Below are positions 22,762-32,265 of a stretch of DNA of 41,752 nucleotides, piece by piece. The stretch lies in IMG/VR virus record IMGVR_UViG_3300037343_000029, positions 1 to 41,752 of that record, one strand, 5' to 3'. The notes below the pieces were generated by a model. That model searched no databases. It was not told where the DNA came from and worked only from the letters and a program-made list of their open reading frames with translations. The stretch comes from a virus. The position numbers were made by a program, and so were the translations under genes. The stretch's first letter is position 1; every line of letters begins with the position of its first letter.

Positions 22762-23223
22762 TTATGCGCCATTTTGTAAGGCTAAGGGCATGTCTGCTTC
22801 TAGCTGCGCAATGCGGGCCTCAAAGTCCACAAGTACTTCAGCCATGTAGACCAAGGTAGCTACTAAGTCCAGCTCTTTTCTTCCATCAGAGAAGGAAGAG
22901 AACTGCAAACCCTCTTGTGAGGACGTGGTTGGCTTAATAAGGGTGTGCTTTTCAGCATTGACAACTTTTCCAAATACGCCTACCCATAAAGGGTATGATG
23001 GGTCACCACTTTCAAACATTACCCAGACTCCTTGCCCTACTGCAGGAGAAGCCGCTTTAACGCTAGCTGACTCCATAGGCCATGCCCATTGGGTAGGGAC
23101 TTTCCCCAGAATCGCAGGCACAGAGACCCTTATGCGGCGTTTACTCAAGGGGTCCTTGTTGCTAACAACTGTGCCTCTGTAGATGCCGTGGTGTTTAGTC
23201 AGCTCCCCAACTGAATTACCCAT
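22762..23223 (-). CDS. Baseplate spike protein, gpV/gp5-like OB domain
   Basis: 153 residues. HHGIYRGTVVSNKDPLSKRRIRV and later QGVWVMFESGDPSYPLWVG are the OB-fold signatures of tail spike/VgrG-type proteins. A C-terminal helix follows (LVYMAEVLVDFEARIAQLEADM). It should form the central puncturing spike together with the hub. Its ATG forms TAATG with the J-like gene upstream. Confidence 0.85.
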   Translation of the reverse strand: MGNSVGELTKHHGIYRGTVVSNKDPLSKRRIRVSVPAILGKVPTQWAWPMESASVKAASPAVGQGVWVMFESGDPSYPLWVGVFGKVVNAEKHTLIKPTTSSQEGLQFSSFSDGRKELDLVATLVYMAEVLVDFEARIAQLEADMPLALQNGA

Positions 23224-25100
23224 TACGCACTCCGTATAACATCAATGCTATAGGTTTTAGTCGTAAGACCCTCTGCAGCTGTAATAAAGATACTTACAGG
23301 AGTAGTCCCAACAGAAGTATTGACCGTTATAGTGGCACCTGATGCAGTAACAGTGTCATTAATTCTCATAATAGAGCCTGCACTAGACGTGGTTGCTGTA
23401 AGCACGGTGCTGACTGTGCCGTTAGGAACCGACAGAGTGTATGCAGACTGATTACCATTAAATCCAGGAGAAAGAGTTCCAACCGAGAAAGTCATAGACT
23501 GCAAAGTAGCGTTAGTAGAAAAGGCAGTTACAACAATGTCGTCCGACAAAGCAACAAACAGTTCATTAGGCTGGGCAATCAGTATGTTTCGCCCACTAGT
23601 GCTGCCAGCCCTATACACCGCTGTAACACGAGCATTTATAATTCCTGGTATCTGTCTAATAACGGCTTCAATTTCTTCAGGATGAATAATCGCCCCAAAT
23701 CCAATGTTTACGTAAGCGAACTCGTCCAACAATGCTTTAAGGATTACTGTGTCTAATAGTCCTTCGGAGTATTGGTCAAACTTGCTGTAGAACAGCTCAA
23801 TAACCACAGGAACGTAGGTTGGAGGGGAAACTGTTACTGAAGTGCCAATTTGGATTTTGTCTTCAAAATAAGAAACAACTTCTTCCTTAATGCCGTTCCA
23901 TTCAGGAAGAAGAACCCCCCCATCTGCAGGGTTGTCACTGTATCCAGGGAATTGGTCAACTGAGACCTCGTTTCGCTGAGGGGAAACGTAAACAGTGACT
24001 GAAGTACGAGTAGCTCCAACCGCTTTCGCTTTACCCACGTCCGCAACTTGCAGTGCAAGAGCGCTATAGTCATTTAGAGACACTGCTCGGTTAAGAGCCG
24101 TTAGTGCTAGTGGGGCCTTTTCCTTAATACTTTCATTACTTTCAGGGACTTCTCCCCCAATACCTGCAGTTGTATTAGTAAGAGTAAGAGTTGTGCTTAA
24201 ATTAAATACGTCAGTATCTGACAACCCAGGTACTTTAAATAACTCTGTAATTAAGTTGACAGCAATGTTCCCAACGGAACCACCACCAAAATGGTAAGAA
24301 GCTTTGATAACCGATAACTGATTAGGTATTGCCCCAGATACACCGTCTCCAAATTGGACGGTAACAAAGTCGTCAGCGTCTGTAATAACGGAGAAAACCG
24401 AATCAAATGGACCAAAGTCAGTTAAGTGGAGCACCTGGGTCCAGGGCTCAAAGATATCTCCATTTTGTACAAAAATACGGACAGAGCCATCTACTACTTG
24501 ATTTTCTAATAGACGGTATGACTGTTCAGGAAACCCATTAGAAACTGCAAGAAGCTCCCCCGCGATATCTTCTTCCCCACCAGAGGCATTTTCAGGCCTA
24601 TCAGCAACCTCTTCGTAATTCTTTGCCGTCGCCGTTGCTACACCTGGGTTTTGCGAAACAGAAGCAGGAACGGTAAGTGAATCTTCTAGTGTCCAGATTA
24701 AATCGAAGGTAATATCCCCTGAGTTAATAGTCGCAATAAGCTGAGTCCCGCTGGGCAAAACTACCGCACTCTCAGCTTCGTTAATAAACTGTACAGTTGC
24801 AGTAGCTGCCCGAAACCCCGTAGGAACGTATCCGTAGTTACGCGAAAGATTTAGAATAGATTGTCTCTGGGTGGCCGTGGCTAAAAAGCCTTCATTTGCT
24901 ACACGGTCAATGTAGTAGCTAACAACATCGCCCATGTAGGCGAAGGCCTCCACCATAACCACGCCGAAGTCTGCACCACTATCCCCCGTCCAACCTGGGA
25001 GAACCGTCTTAATACGAGTAATAAGGTCGCTACGTAACGAGTAGAAGTCTCGTGAGGTATAATCAATCGTAACTGGAATTTGGTTTACTGGAGTTGCCAT
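23223..25100 (-). CDS. Baseplate J-like wedge protein (T4 gp6 type)
   Basis: 625 residues. The N-terminus YTSRDFYSLRSDLITRI, and DSGADFGVVMVEAFAYMGDVVSYY, are hallmarks of the baseplate J family. The middle contains the usual AVGATRTSVTVYV and FEDKIQIGTSVTV segments, and the end has an extra domain (about 530-625) with a cadherin-like beta sandwich (TVSTVLTATTS). It forms the wedge scaffold that triggers sheath contraction. It overlaps the gp25-like gene by 16 bases. Confidence 0.88.
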   Translation of the reverse strand: MATPVNQIPVTIDYTSRDFYSLRSDLITRIKTVLPGWTGDSGADFGVVMVEAFAYMGDVVSYYIDRVANEGFLATATQRQSILNLSRNYGYVPTGFRAATATVQFINEAESAVVLPSGTQLIATINSGDITFDLIWTLEDSLTVPASVSQNPGVATATAKNYEEVADRPENASGGEEDIAGELLAVSNGFPEQSYRLLENQVVDGSVRIFVQNGDIFEPWTQVLHLTDFGPFDSVFSVITDADDFVTVQFGDGVSGAIPNQLSVIKASYHFGGGSVGNIAVNLITELFKVPGLSDTDVFNLSTTLTLTNTTAGIGGEVPESNESIKEKAPLALTALNRAVSLNDYSALALQVADVGKAKAVGATRTSVTVYVSPQRNEVSVDQFPGYSDNPADGGVLLPEWNGIKEEVVSYFEDKIQIGTSVTVSPPTYVPVVIELFYSKFDQYSEGLLDTVILKALLDEFAYVNIGFGAIIHPEEIEAVIRQIPGIINARVTAVYRAGSTSGRNILIAQPNELFVALSDDIVVTAFSTNATLQSMTFSVGTLSPGFNGNQSAYTLSVPNGTVSTVLTATTSSAGSIMRINDTVTASGATITVNTSVGTTPVSIFITAAEGLTTKTYSIDVIRSA

Positions 25101-25513
25101 GCTATCTCCTCTTGGATTGGGCTTAGTCCGTCAATAGTTGCAATACCTATTTTGATTAGATACTCAGCAGAACTAGGGGTTGCGTAACTTATTTCTACGT
25201 TAATAGTGCGAGTTTCTTCTTGTAAAGAAACTTCTACAGAGCTTAGAGATAGTAAGGGAAGAAACTGCTGGAAAGAAGTCCGCACGTCTTCTTCTATCGT
25301 ACTTAATAGAAGTTCTTCAGACTCATACATCTTGCTAGCTGCTTCACAGCCATACTTTGGGCGGTAAACTCTTTCCCCAACAGCAGTGCCAATCACAGAC
25401 CTAGCGCGGTCTTGCCAAATCTTTCCTTGGTCAACAGTTGCGGAGATTGTTCCGAAAGAGTCCACCTTAAAAGGTAAAGAAATCGCAATCTCGCTAACGG
25501 GAATTAAAGACAT
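25085..25513 (-). CDS. gp25-like baseplate wedge protein
   Basis: 142 residues. DQGKIWQDRARSVIGTAVGERVYRP and the YGCEAASKMYE that follows are the GPW/gp25 pattern, a lysozyme-like fold that initiates sheath assembly and connects wedge to sheath. The later beta strands (VEVSLQEETRTINVEISYA) are also typical. Its ATG forms TAATG with the hub gene. Confidence 0.88.
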   Translation of the reverse strand: MSLIPVSEIAISLPFKVDSFGTISATVDQGKIWQDRARSVIGTAVGERVYRPKYGCEAASKMYESEELLLSTIEEDVRTSFQQFLPLLSLSSVEVSLQEETRTINVEISYATPSSAEYLIKIGIATIDGLSPIQEEIAWQLQ

Positions 25514-26769
25514 TACCTACCACTCCAAAGACTTCCGAGTTGCGCAAACCCTTGCTCAGTTTCCGTTATTCTAGGAATCTTTTGAACAAGGGAAGTCCTA
25601 CTTGGCTTGTTTCCAGATTGAGATAAGCCTCGCAGTATTTGCTCTTCTATGTTTATTGTACCGTCACGGTTAGGCTTAGACGCTCTAAAGGGGGTCCTTA
25701 CATTAGAGCCAATACCGTCTGTTATAACTGTTGCCTCAAACTGATACTCGGCAGTTATCAAGAATATGTGTTTGCACTCTTTGACTAGCCAATACCCATC
25801 TGTGTCTGACCCCGTACCTTCAACATAAACAATATTGTATGGGGCAATGCGGGGGTCTCCTTGGCCGCTAATTTTAGCGGGAACTGTAAACCGAGCGGCC
25901 TCTGCTAGGTCTTTTGCAGCTTTTTTACTAAAGTTAGCCCCATGCACAACTTCCCTAGAATAGTCCTGGAATAATGCATTAGTAGGCTTGCTCCTAAGTT
26001 TCTGCCCTGTTTTTTTAGGACTCTCAGAGTTTGAGACAGACTTTCCAGTAAGAGGATTAACTCCTGAAGTTATTTTAACAGTGTTGGAGGGACCTCCATC
26101 TTCAATCAAATCTCCGTTTAAAATTCTAAAGCGGTCTAACGTTCTTTCTGCGGCTCCTGAGCCTGCAGGAGCTAACGGGGGAGTTAAGCTTAGTGTTGGA
26201 GCGTATGACATTCCTGAGTTTATTACCTTATCCATAGGGCGCATGTGTAGAGTAGTGCCCCGAACGTAGAGGCTGTACCCTATGCGGGCAGCTTGTTCTT
26301 GAAGCCACTGCCAATAAGTGTGTCCAGTCATTGTCAGTTGGTCAAACTTCCTAGAGCTATTTTCCCCTACAAAACTTAAGTTGAACTCTTTAGCTATTCT
26401 TCGGGCAACATCAGTAACGCTAACATTTTTAAACACCCTATTAGCACGAGCCTTTAAGACGTAAGAAGCACCAATGCAGTAAACCTTCATAGGGCGCTGA
26501 CGTTCTGCCGCGCTTGTCTTACTCACGTTAGAAACGTACCCTATCCAAGTGCTGGTATTCCCTCCTTGAGTCCATGAAAAAAAGACTGGCGTGCCTGTTT
26601 TTAATACAGAGAGCCACAAGGCGCTGGATTGTGGATAGTCCAAGACAAGAATGTCATGTTCAAATTGTTTCTGAATTAGCTCAACCCTGCCAGGCTGGGC
26701 TGTCAAAGACGGAGCAGTTGGAAAACTTGATTTATAAGTTGTCCCTCTCCGATACTTAAAACTAGTCAT
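25513..26769 (-). CDS. Baseplate hub protein (gpD/gp27-like)
   Basis: 418 residues. It has the hub pattern: an N-terminal beta domain (LVLDYPQSSALWLSVLKTG), VTDVARRIAKEFNL in the middle, a TYWQWLQEQAARIGYSLYVRG segment that recurs in hub proteins, and a C-terminal GYWLVKECKHIFLITAEYQFEATV. It should sit below the tube and hold the spike. An 8-base overlap with the LysM gene is seen. Confidence 0.82.
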   Translation of the reverse strand: MTSFKYRRGTTYKSSFPTAPSLTAQPGRVELIQKQFEHDILVLDYPQSSALWLSVLKTGTPVFFSWTQGGNTSTWIGYVSNVSKTSAAERQRPMKVYCIGASYVLKARANRVFKNVSVTDVARRIAKEFNLSFVGENSSRKFDQLTMTGHTYWQWLQEQAARIGYSLYVRGTTLHMRPMDKVINSGMSYAPTLSLTPPLAPAGSGAAERTLDRFRILNGDLIEDGGPSNTVKITSGVNPLTGKSVSNSESPKKTGQKLRSKPTNALFQDYSREVVHGANFSKKAAKDLAEAARFTVPAKISGQGDPRIAPYNIVYVEGTGSDTDGYWLVKECKHIFLITAEYQFEATVITDGIGSNVRTPFRASKPNRDGTINIEEQILRGLSQSGNKPSRTSLVQKIPRITETEQGFAQLGSLWSGR

Positions 26770-27040
26770 CGTATGGCACCCGTATCAAAGAACCTACAGG
26801 AATGTTAATAGCATCAAGTATTTCTGGATTGTAGTCCATAATTCTCCACCAGAGACTGGAGCTGCCTAGAACTTCATAAGCGATGCTCTCCATCCTGTCA
26901 CCTTCTCTCCAAGTAACATAAAAGAAGCTAGAAGTTTCATTAGGAAAAATTCGTCTAACAGTGATTAAGTTAGCGTCTCTTTTTGCATCGTATGCTCTGT
27001 ACGCAAATCCTGATGCGTATCTACTATCTGAAAAAATCAT
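26762..27040 (-). CDS. LysM-containing baseplate protein (tail protein X-like)
   Basis: 92 residues. The N-terminal half is beta-rich; residues about 42-92 (WREGDRMESIAYEVLGSSSLWWRIMDYNPEI, ending in PVGSLIRVP) form a LysM-like domain typical of phage tail protein X and the gp53-like adapters. It likely links the tape measure end to the hub. It overlaps the hub gene start by 8 bases. Confidence 0.8.
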   Translation of the reverse strand: MIFSDSRYASGFAYRAYDAKRDANLITVRRIFPNETSSFFYVTWREGDRMESIAYEVLGSSSLWWRIMDYNPEILDAINIPVGSLIRVPYDD

Positions 27041-27052
27041 CTTAACTCCTCA

Positions 27053-28129
27053 TTACCCAAATGGCCGTGCATTTTTAAAGTCATCTAAGTTAAACCCAGC
27101 TTTACCCGAAGTGGCTCCCTGAACGCCAGGCAGAGTCCCATAAGCAGAATACCCGTTGTTCGTGGTAGCCGCTTTGTCAATGTCCCCATCTACTGGATAG
27201 AGCAGGGTGTTACCTGCATAGTCTGGAATACGTTGAACTGTTATAGTCACTTCAGAAAAAGTAGGGACCATACGCTCTGTAAACAACACATGGTTAATGT
27301 TAAGGTTTTCTATTCTACCGATGTACCTAAGAGACTTACCTAAATGTAGCTCTACAGGCAGCCCTGTTAAAAACCCGATGTCTGCAGTTTTTTTATCCCA
27401 AAAAGTATTGCGACCTAAACTACTGTCAATTGTAAATCCAACAATAGCTCTAAGCAGGAACTCTATGTCATACATGGTTCCTTTATTCCAAATGTCTCGT
27501 TGCTCTGCACGGTCTGGCTTACGGCCTGCAAAACTACCTGCCCCATACTTGGACTCAATGTAGCCAGTTTTGGGGTCAAAGTACTGCATGTCATGGAGTC
27601 TATTTATAACAAGGTTAAATGTCACTGTGGAATTTCCCAAGCCACCGCTAAGGTCATTAAATCCTTCTAGCCCACTAGTGTACATAGTTGGGTCTACGCC
27701 AGGCATAAACCCGTACGACATCCCCACAGTTGTAGGGTTGTAGTGGAATGAAAATCCATAGCGCACTTTATCGGCTAAAAAGTTGCCTGCTTTTTGTCCT
27801 GAGGCTGTATAGTCCTCGGTAGTGAATTGTTTAGTCAATGCCCAAGTAGAAATCATCCCCTTGTTGGCCAAACTACTTGACCAAAGTTGAGACGCCTCAT
27901 CTACCGCAAAAGGAGCATTACTGCTGTACTTAGCTTGTATAGCTGTCCAAAAGTTCTTTTTGGCGAGGAACCCTCCCCCAAAGCTTTGAAAGTAAGCTTC
28001 TCTCGCTATGCCTGCGTTAGTTACTAAGCGCTTAAGTGTTGTAAGGGGGTTTTTGCTCAATCTTCTACTAGCTTGACTGAGCTCGCGCCTTTTTGCACTA
28101 TTGGCCCTTGCGCTGTATGGGTTTGACAT
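27053..28129 (-). CDS. Tail/baseplate hub-adapter protein, 358 aa
   Basis: The basic N-terminal 45 residues are followed by FHYNPTTVGMSYG (about 128-140), a FNLVINRLHDM segment and SLRYIGRIENLNINH with FTERMVPTFSEVTITVQRIPDYA near the C-terminus. These resemble the tail proteins next to LysM genes in contractile phages and related injection machines (Afp7-like N-terminal domain). It is placed between the tape measure and LysM genes, consistent with a hub-adapter. The family name is uncertain. Confidence 0.72.
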   Translation of the reverse strand: MSNPYSARANSAKRRELSQASRRLSKNPLTTLKRLVTNAGIAREAYFQSFGGGFLAKKNFWTAIQAKYSSNAPFAVDEASQLWSSSLANKGMISTWALTKQFTTEDYTASGQKAGNFLADKVRYGFSFHYNPTTVGMSYGFMPGVDPTMYTSGLEGFNDLSGGLGNSTVTFNLVINRLHDMQYFDPKTGYIESKYGAGSFAGRKPDRAEQRDIWNKGTMYDIEFLLRAIVGFTIDSSLGRNTFWDKKTADIGFLTGLPVELHLGKSLRYIGRIENLNINHVLFTERMVPTFSEVTITVQRIPDYAGNTLLYPVDGDIDKAATTNNGYSAYGTLPGVQGATSGKAGFNLDDFKNARPFG

Positions 28130-28133
28130 AAAG

Positions 28134-30644
28134 TTAATTCCTTGCCATGTTCGTTAAAAGAGTCTCGTCTTCTAGGCCTTGCTTGAGCATTCGTGCAAAT
28201 CTACGAGCCTCATCATCTGTTCCTTTAGCGACGGTCAGATTAATAGTGACATTATTGACGGTATCTCCACCAGCGCCTTTATTTTGACCCTTACCGTTAC
28301 GCTTACTGAGCATAGTTTTTGGCTCATTTAAGTAGTCGTTTTTATCTTCGCCAGTGTAACCATCACCACCTTGGCCCCCAGCTTTACCTTGGCTTGCTTG
28401 CCCTGCGCCTGTGTTGGCCATGCTGCCTGCCGACCAAGACTCCACACCTGCAGCAGCAGAAGAACTACCAGAGGCTTTATACCCTGTACTAGTCATCTCA
28501 AGAATGTTTGTAGAACCTGTAACAGGAAGTGCGGACTTATCTTGAGAAGAAGGGTCGTCTGCAACTCGCCCTGAACTATCCCCCATAGAAGAAGGTGAAG
28601 CTCCAGAAGCATTCTGGTTTGCATCTCCTCCGACTCCCATTCCCAGACTAGAAGCCACCCCACTTAGGTAGGGGATAGGGTCAATAGCAGTTCCCGTGCT
28701 TGCGTCAATTGAAAGTGCAAAGTGCAGGTGAACACCGCTACTTCTACCCGTTGTTCCTGCGGCCCCAATCGGCTTACCTGCTTGAATTCTTCCCTTAGTA
28801 ACAAGCTTGCTGCTTAAGTGAGCGTAGTGAGTGTGCATGCCGTTGGCGTGCTTAATCTTTACAAAAGTTCCAAATTCTCCACCGTTATCTGTGGGGATAA
28901 CTTCACCGTCTGCTGCTGCAAAGACTGTCTGGCCTAGTTTGGCAGCGTAGTCAACTCCCTTGTGCCCGTTTTTCCAAACTACATCTCCACCCTTACCAAG
29001 CTTTTGTCCAAACACCGCTGTAATAGTGGGGGGATTAATAGGATGTAATAGCTTAAATGCTTGAGGAGCTCCGCTTTGTGCAGAAGCATTAGACGTACCA
29101 GTGTCTCCACCAGTAGCTGCACCTATTCCTCCACCAATTAGTCCGCCAATACCAGCTCCAATAGCAGTTCCTGGCCCTGGCCCAAACAGGCTGCCAACCA
29201 CGGCACCAATTCCCGCCCCAGTAGCAGCCCCCGACACAAACCCGCCAGTTTTAGACTGGCCACTGCCTTCTTCTGAATCTCCTGAAATTGCGTTTCCTAC
29301 TAAATTACCTGCCATGGTTGCTACAAGACCTATACCAAATCCTTTTCCGCTAATTCCTCTACCTACAGTTTTGCTTTGGCCTGCTGTTTTAGAAGGAGCA
29401 GCAGTATATTTGCCCGTTTTTGGGTCTCTCCAGCGGCCCGCTTTATCTTGTACGGGGCCACCGCCGCCGAGACCCAAAGATGAAAGTAAACCAGGAGCGT
29501 ACCTTCCTGCTAATGCTAAAGCCCCAATTCCTCCAACAGCCGTTGCTGCCCCGCCAAACATACTGCCTGCAGCCTGTCCCACAGGGTCCCCCATAAATAA
29601 GCCTGCTCCAGACTTGATTCCACCTAAAGCAGAAGCCGCATTTCCAGCAGCTTCAGTTAAAAACTGTAAAGCAGGAGTAGCAGCTTCAATACCTACAATG
29701 TATGCCCCTTCAGCACTTTGCATAGCGCTGTCTTTTGAAGTATTAAGTTTGTATCCAGGAAGGTCTGGGTTTGCATTACCTTCAGCTTTGGCTTTATCCA
29801 TAAGCTTTTGCATTTCTTCTGGGTCAGAAAGGTCCATGTTATTGCCGCGGGACTTTTCAACAAAGAACTGTTCGTACATTGAACGTTGGTCAGCACTTAG
29901 GTTCATGGAGTCTAAGTTACGCCCTAGTGCACCACGACGTAGTGACGCTAGGGTTTGCTCTTCAGATGCTGCTCCTCTACCAGCGGTCATTCTAGAATAG
30001 ACTTCATTCATAATTTGACCTTGAGTCTTCTCTTTACCCGTCGTAGGGTCAGAGGTGAAAATTCCAAAGTTGCGGAGCATACTAGAGGCTCCTTGACGGT
30101 TAGTCATTCCTTCAATAGCCGCAGCAGCACGAGTATTTTCCATACCAAGGTACTTGGCCGCGCCACCTACGCTTCGTACAGTCTCTTGGTAGGTACTGCC
30201 AAATTTAGCGCTAGCAAACATGTTGCTTTGAGTTAGGTAAGCTGCAACCATGGCGCTTGAACCTGGAGAGGTCATAGCGTCTCGTAGTGGTGCCATAGTT
30301 GCTTGTTGAAGGGCTTCGCGGCTCATGCCGCCACCTGCACGGATAGTAGCCCCATAAAAAGAACTGGCACGCTGCATAGTGGCACCGACATTGGGCATCA
30401 TGTCAAAGCCACTGCCGATAGCCTGCCCCGTACCTTGGGCTATATTGCCCACCATGTTCATACGAGACATGGTTCTCATAGAGCCTGTGTTAGAGAAACT
30501 ACCTAGTGCATTAGAAAGAAAGTTACTAGAAGTACCACCGCCACTGCCACGAGTCCCACTGGCCGCAGTAAGGCTTTGGATGAGGCGTTTGACTTGTGCT
30601 TCTAGTTTTCCCAGTTCACTTGGGATTGATGCTTTACTAGCCAC
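28134..30644 (-). CDS. Tape measure protein with M23 peptidase domain
   Basis: 836 residues, the longest in the tail module. The N-terminal part (to about 310) is helical and Met/Ala/Gly-rich, about 320-520 contains Gly/Ala hydrophobic segments likely to enter the membrane, and about 533-660 has a lysostaphin-type M23 domain (HKGVDYA and HTHYAHLS, then GVHLHFALS) with the Zn ligands His, Asp, His. The C-terminus is Gly/Ser-rich then helical. It sets tail length and, with the peptidase, opens the cell wall during DNA entry. Confidence 0.88.
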   Translation of the reverse strand: MASKASIPSELGKLEAQVKRLIQSLTAASGTRGSGGGTSSNFLSNALGSFSNTGSMRTMSRMNMVGNIAQGTGQAIGSGFDMMPNVGATMQRASSFYGATIRAGGGMSREALQQATMAPLRDAMTSPGSSAMVAAYLTQSNMFASAKFGSTYQETVRSVGGAAKYLGMENTRAAAAIEGMTNRQGASSMLRNFGIFTSDPTTGKEKTQGQIMNEVYSRMTAGRGAASEEQTLASLRRGALGRNLDSMNLSADQRSMYEQFFVEKSRGNNMDLSDPEEMQKLMDKAKAEGNANPDLPGYKLNTSKDSAMQSAEGAYIVGIEAATPALQFLTEAAGNAASALGGIKSGAGLFMGDPVGQAAGSMFGGAATAVGGIGALALAGRYAPGLLSSLGLGGGGPVQDKAGRWRDPKTGKYTAAPSKTAGQSKTVGRGISGKGFGIGLVATMAGNLVGNAISGDSEEGSGQSKTGGFVSGAATGAGIGAVVGSLFGPGPGTAIGAGIGGLIGGGIGAATGGDTGTSNASAQSGAPQAFKLLHPINPPTITAVFGQKLGKGGDVVWKNGHKGVDYAAKLGQTVFAAADGEVIPTDNGGEFGTFVKIKHANGMHTHYAHLSSKLVTKGRIQAGKPIGAAGTTGRSSGVHLHFALSIDASTGTAIDPIPYLSGVASSLGMGVGGDANQNASGASPSSMGDSSGRVADDPSSQDKSALPVTGSTNILEMTSTGYKASGSSSAAAGVESWSAGSMANTGAGQASQGKAGGQGGDGYTGEDKNDYLNEPKTMLSKRNGKGQNKGAGGDTVNNVTINLTVAKGTDDEARRFARMLKQGLEDETLLTNMARN

Positions 30645-30819
30645 TTTGTTTCCTCACCAACCTTCCATCTTCTTTTGATAGTTCAATCCAATTTCTACGT
30701 TCCCTAGGAGTCATCTCTTTCAAGTTATCAAGACTCCAGCCTGGAAACGCCTGTGACAAAAGGCTCCACTCTCGTAGCAGCCATTCGTAACTTATCTGAC
30801 TACTGGCGAAATAGAGCAC
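30637..30819 (-). CDS. Small tail assembly chaperone-like protein
   Basis: 60 residues in the frame GTG 30819, containing SYEWLLREWSLLSQAF and GWSLDNLKEMTPRERRNWIEL, which I recall as typical of small proteins encoded just before tape measure genes in actinophages. No ATG and no clear ribosome site are present and the frame overlaps the upstream gene by 20 bases. It could be translated by coupling or by a +1 shift from that gene, giving a gpG/gpGT-like pair. The start is uncertain. Confidence 0.65.
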   Translation of the reverse strand: MLYFASSQISYEWLLREWSLLSQAFPGWSLDNLKEMTPRERRNWIELSKEDGRLVRKQSG

Positions 30820-31612
30820 CGAGGTTAATCGGCGCTACCACCTGTCCGCTGCATTCGGGACATGCAGCCTTTACCTCTTCAAAAACTGGTCCAAATGACT
30901 TCTTAGTCAACTCATCTGCAATTTTGCGACGGTCAACTAATCCAATTTCTTGTACTTGAGCTCTACTAAAGACAGGAATTCCATTAATGTCTTTCACAGT
31001 CCCCTCCAGAAGAATTGTGGTCAATTCCGCTAGAGTTTTCTCCGAGTTCATAAGAAGCTCTTTTTGAACTTTTCCATTCGGTAATACCACGGTGTACTCG
31101 GCCTTCTTACCCCTGACAGTAAACTTCCTATCAGAAATTGGGTCTGAAAGCTTGATTACAGTGATGTCTTCATCTACATCTACAAGAATGGACTTGTAGT
31201 CCTCACACCCAGCACAGTACGCTGTTAGTTCAGCCTCTGTACCAAAAGTTGCTTTGTAGATTCCAAGAAGCAAAGCGTCACGGTCACCAGCAAACATCTG
31301 TTCTAAGATGTCTTCTGTTGCAGGCAACGAACCAATACTGACGGTTCCGCGAGATAGAATACCCGAAAGTATTTTTCCTACACTGTTTGCCTTAGCGATA
31401 GCTTCCTCATCTTTTCCATTTAACTCTCTGACCTCAGCTTCAGTGATGACCTCCCCGTCGGTTGTTACAAAACCGCCAGGGAGAGTCACCGCTGTGTCAG
31501 AAGGAGGAATCACAATAGCCACAGGCTTTTCTGGTTTAGCTTCAACAGAAGCTTGGTTAACTAATTGGTTTACTAATGCTGGATTTTCTGCTGCATTTAC
31601 TGTATTTGACAC
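30800..31612 (-). CDS. Tail assembly chaperone/baseplate assembly protein with Zn motif
   Basis: 270 residues. The N-terminus (about 1-30) is disordered; the core includes VTLPGGFVTTDGEVITEAEVREL, which is followed by an alpha-helical part, a Cys pair CAGC (about 133-136) and CPEC near the C-terminus, probably one Zn site. The position between tube and tape measure genes is that of tail assembly chaperones, and the layout also recalls the T4 gp26-type baseplate family. Which of these applies cannot be settled here. Confidence 0.7.
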   Translation of the reverse strand: MSNTVNAAENPALVNQLVNQASVEAKPEKPVAIVIPPSDTAVTLPGGFVTTDGEVITEAEVRELNGKDEEAIAKANSVGKILSGILSRGTVSIGSLPATEDILEQMFAGDRDALLLGIYKATFGTEAELTAYCAGCEDYKSILVDVDEDITVIKLSDPISDRKFTVRGKKAEYTVVLPNGKVQKELLMNSEKTLAELTTILLEGTVKDINGIPVFSRAQVQEIGLVDRRKIADELTKKSFGPVFEEVKAACPECSGQVVAPINLGALFRQ

Positions 31613-31636
31613 GTTTTATACTCCTTGTATAACGAA

Positions 31637-32248
31637 TTAGAAAGCTGGGGCGGAGGTCAGTAGACCTGCGTTACCCTTTGCGGTCCAGTTGACATCAAAG
31701 CCTTCGTGAACCAAAGTGATTGCCTCAACAAACAAAGCATTGTCACCTGCGTTTAGGTCTGAGTAAGCAACGCTAGTTGGCCACGCGTTATACACTTTAA
31801 AGCGCATTGCAACGTGGTCATCTGAAGCGCTACCAGTAGCTTGAGAAGATGTTCCAGCAGAACCTGGGATTGGGTGTGAAAGTACCCTAATCTGCAAGTC
31901 TGCACGGAAGCTCTTACCTTGGACGTTTTTAGCACCACCCTGAACCGTTGCGAATAGCTGACGCATCCACTCCCAGTTCTGGTTAGTCCCTAGAATAACG
32001 CCACGCTGTAGCGAAATAGGGGCAAACGTAGTCTGTCCAGGAATCTGGTGGACAGTCGTGTTGTAGCCACCCTCACGGTAAGGGATAGAGTCAGTAGTAA
32101 CCGACAGTCCCGAAACAGAGGTGAATCCCATGGTGACTGTGTCTTTCCACTGTGCAGTGGTGTCATGAGGGATGAAGTCAACCAGAAACCTAAAGTTCCT
32201 GATTGGGTCGGTCGTTAGGTTAGACCTGTTATTAATTACTGTTGCCAT
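31637..32248 (-). CDS. Tail tube protein (T4 gp19 family)
   Basis: 203 residues. DPIRNFRFLVDF, GFTSVSGLSVTT, YREGGYNTTVHQIPGQTTF and SLQRGV form the gp19/Hcp-like tube signature also found in Afp-type injection systems. The C-terminus VYNAWPTSVAYSDLNAGD with ITLVHEGF is standard. It polymerises into the inner tail tube. A good ribosome site precedes the ATG. Confidence 0.92.
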   Translation of the reverse strand: MATVINNRSNLTTDPIRNFRFLVDFIPHDTTAQWKDTVTMGFTSVSGLSVTTDSIPYREGGYNTTVHQIPGQTTFAPISLQRGVILGTNQNWEWMRQLFATVQGGAKNVQGKSFRADLQIRVLSHPIPGSAGTSSQATGSASDDHVAMRFKVYNAWPTSVAYSDLNAGDNALFVEAITLVHEGFDVNWTAKGNAGLLTSAPAF

Positions 32249-32265
32249 TGTTTATCTTTCCTTCT

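Noticed and set aside
29101-30000. Long plus-strand open frame of 299 codons opposite the tape measure gene
   Set aside because: It is a Pro/Ala-rich antisense shadow of the Gly/Ala-rich tape measure coding sequence, with no ribosome site and no family pattern. All other genes are on the minus strand.
30800-30834. Lambda-type -1 slippery heptamer for the tail chaperone overlap
   Set aside because: No X-XXY-YYZ heptamer is seen in the overlap, and the second frame is +1 relative to the first, not -1.
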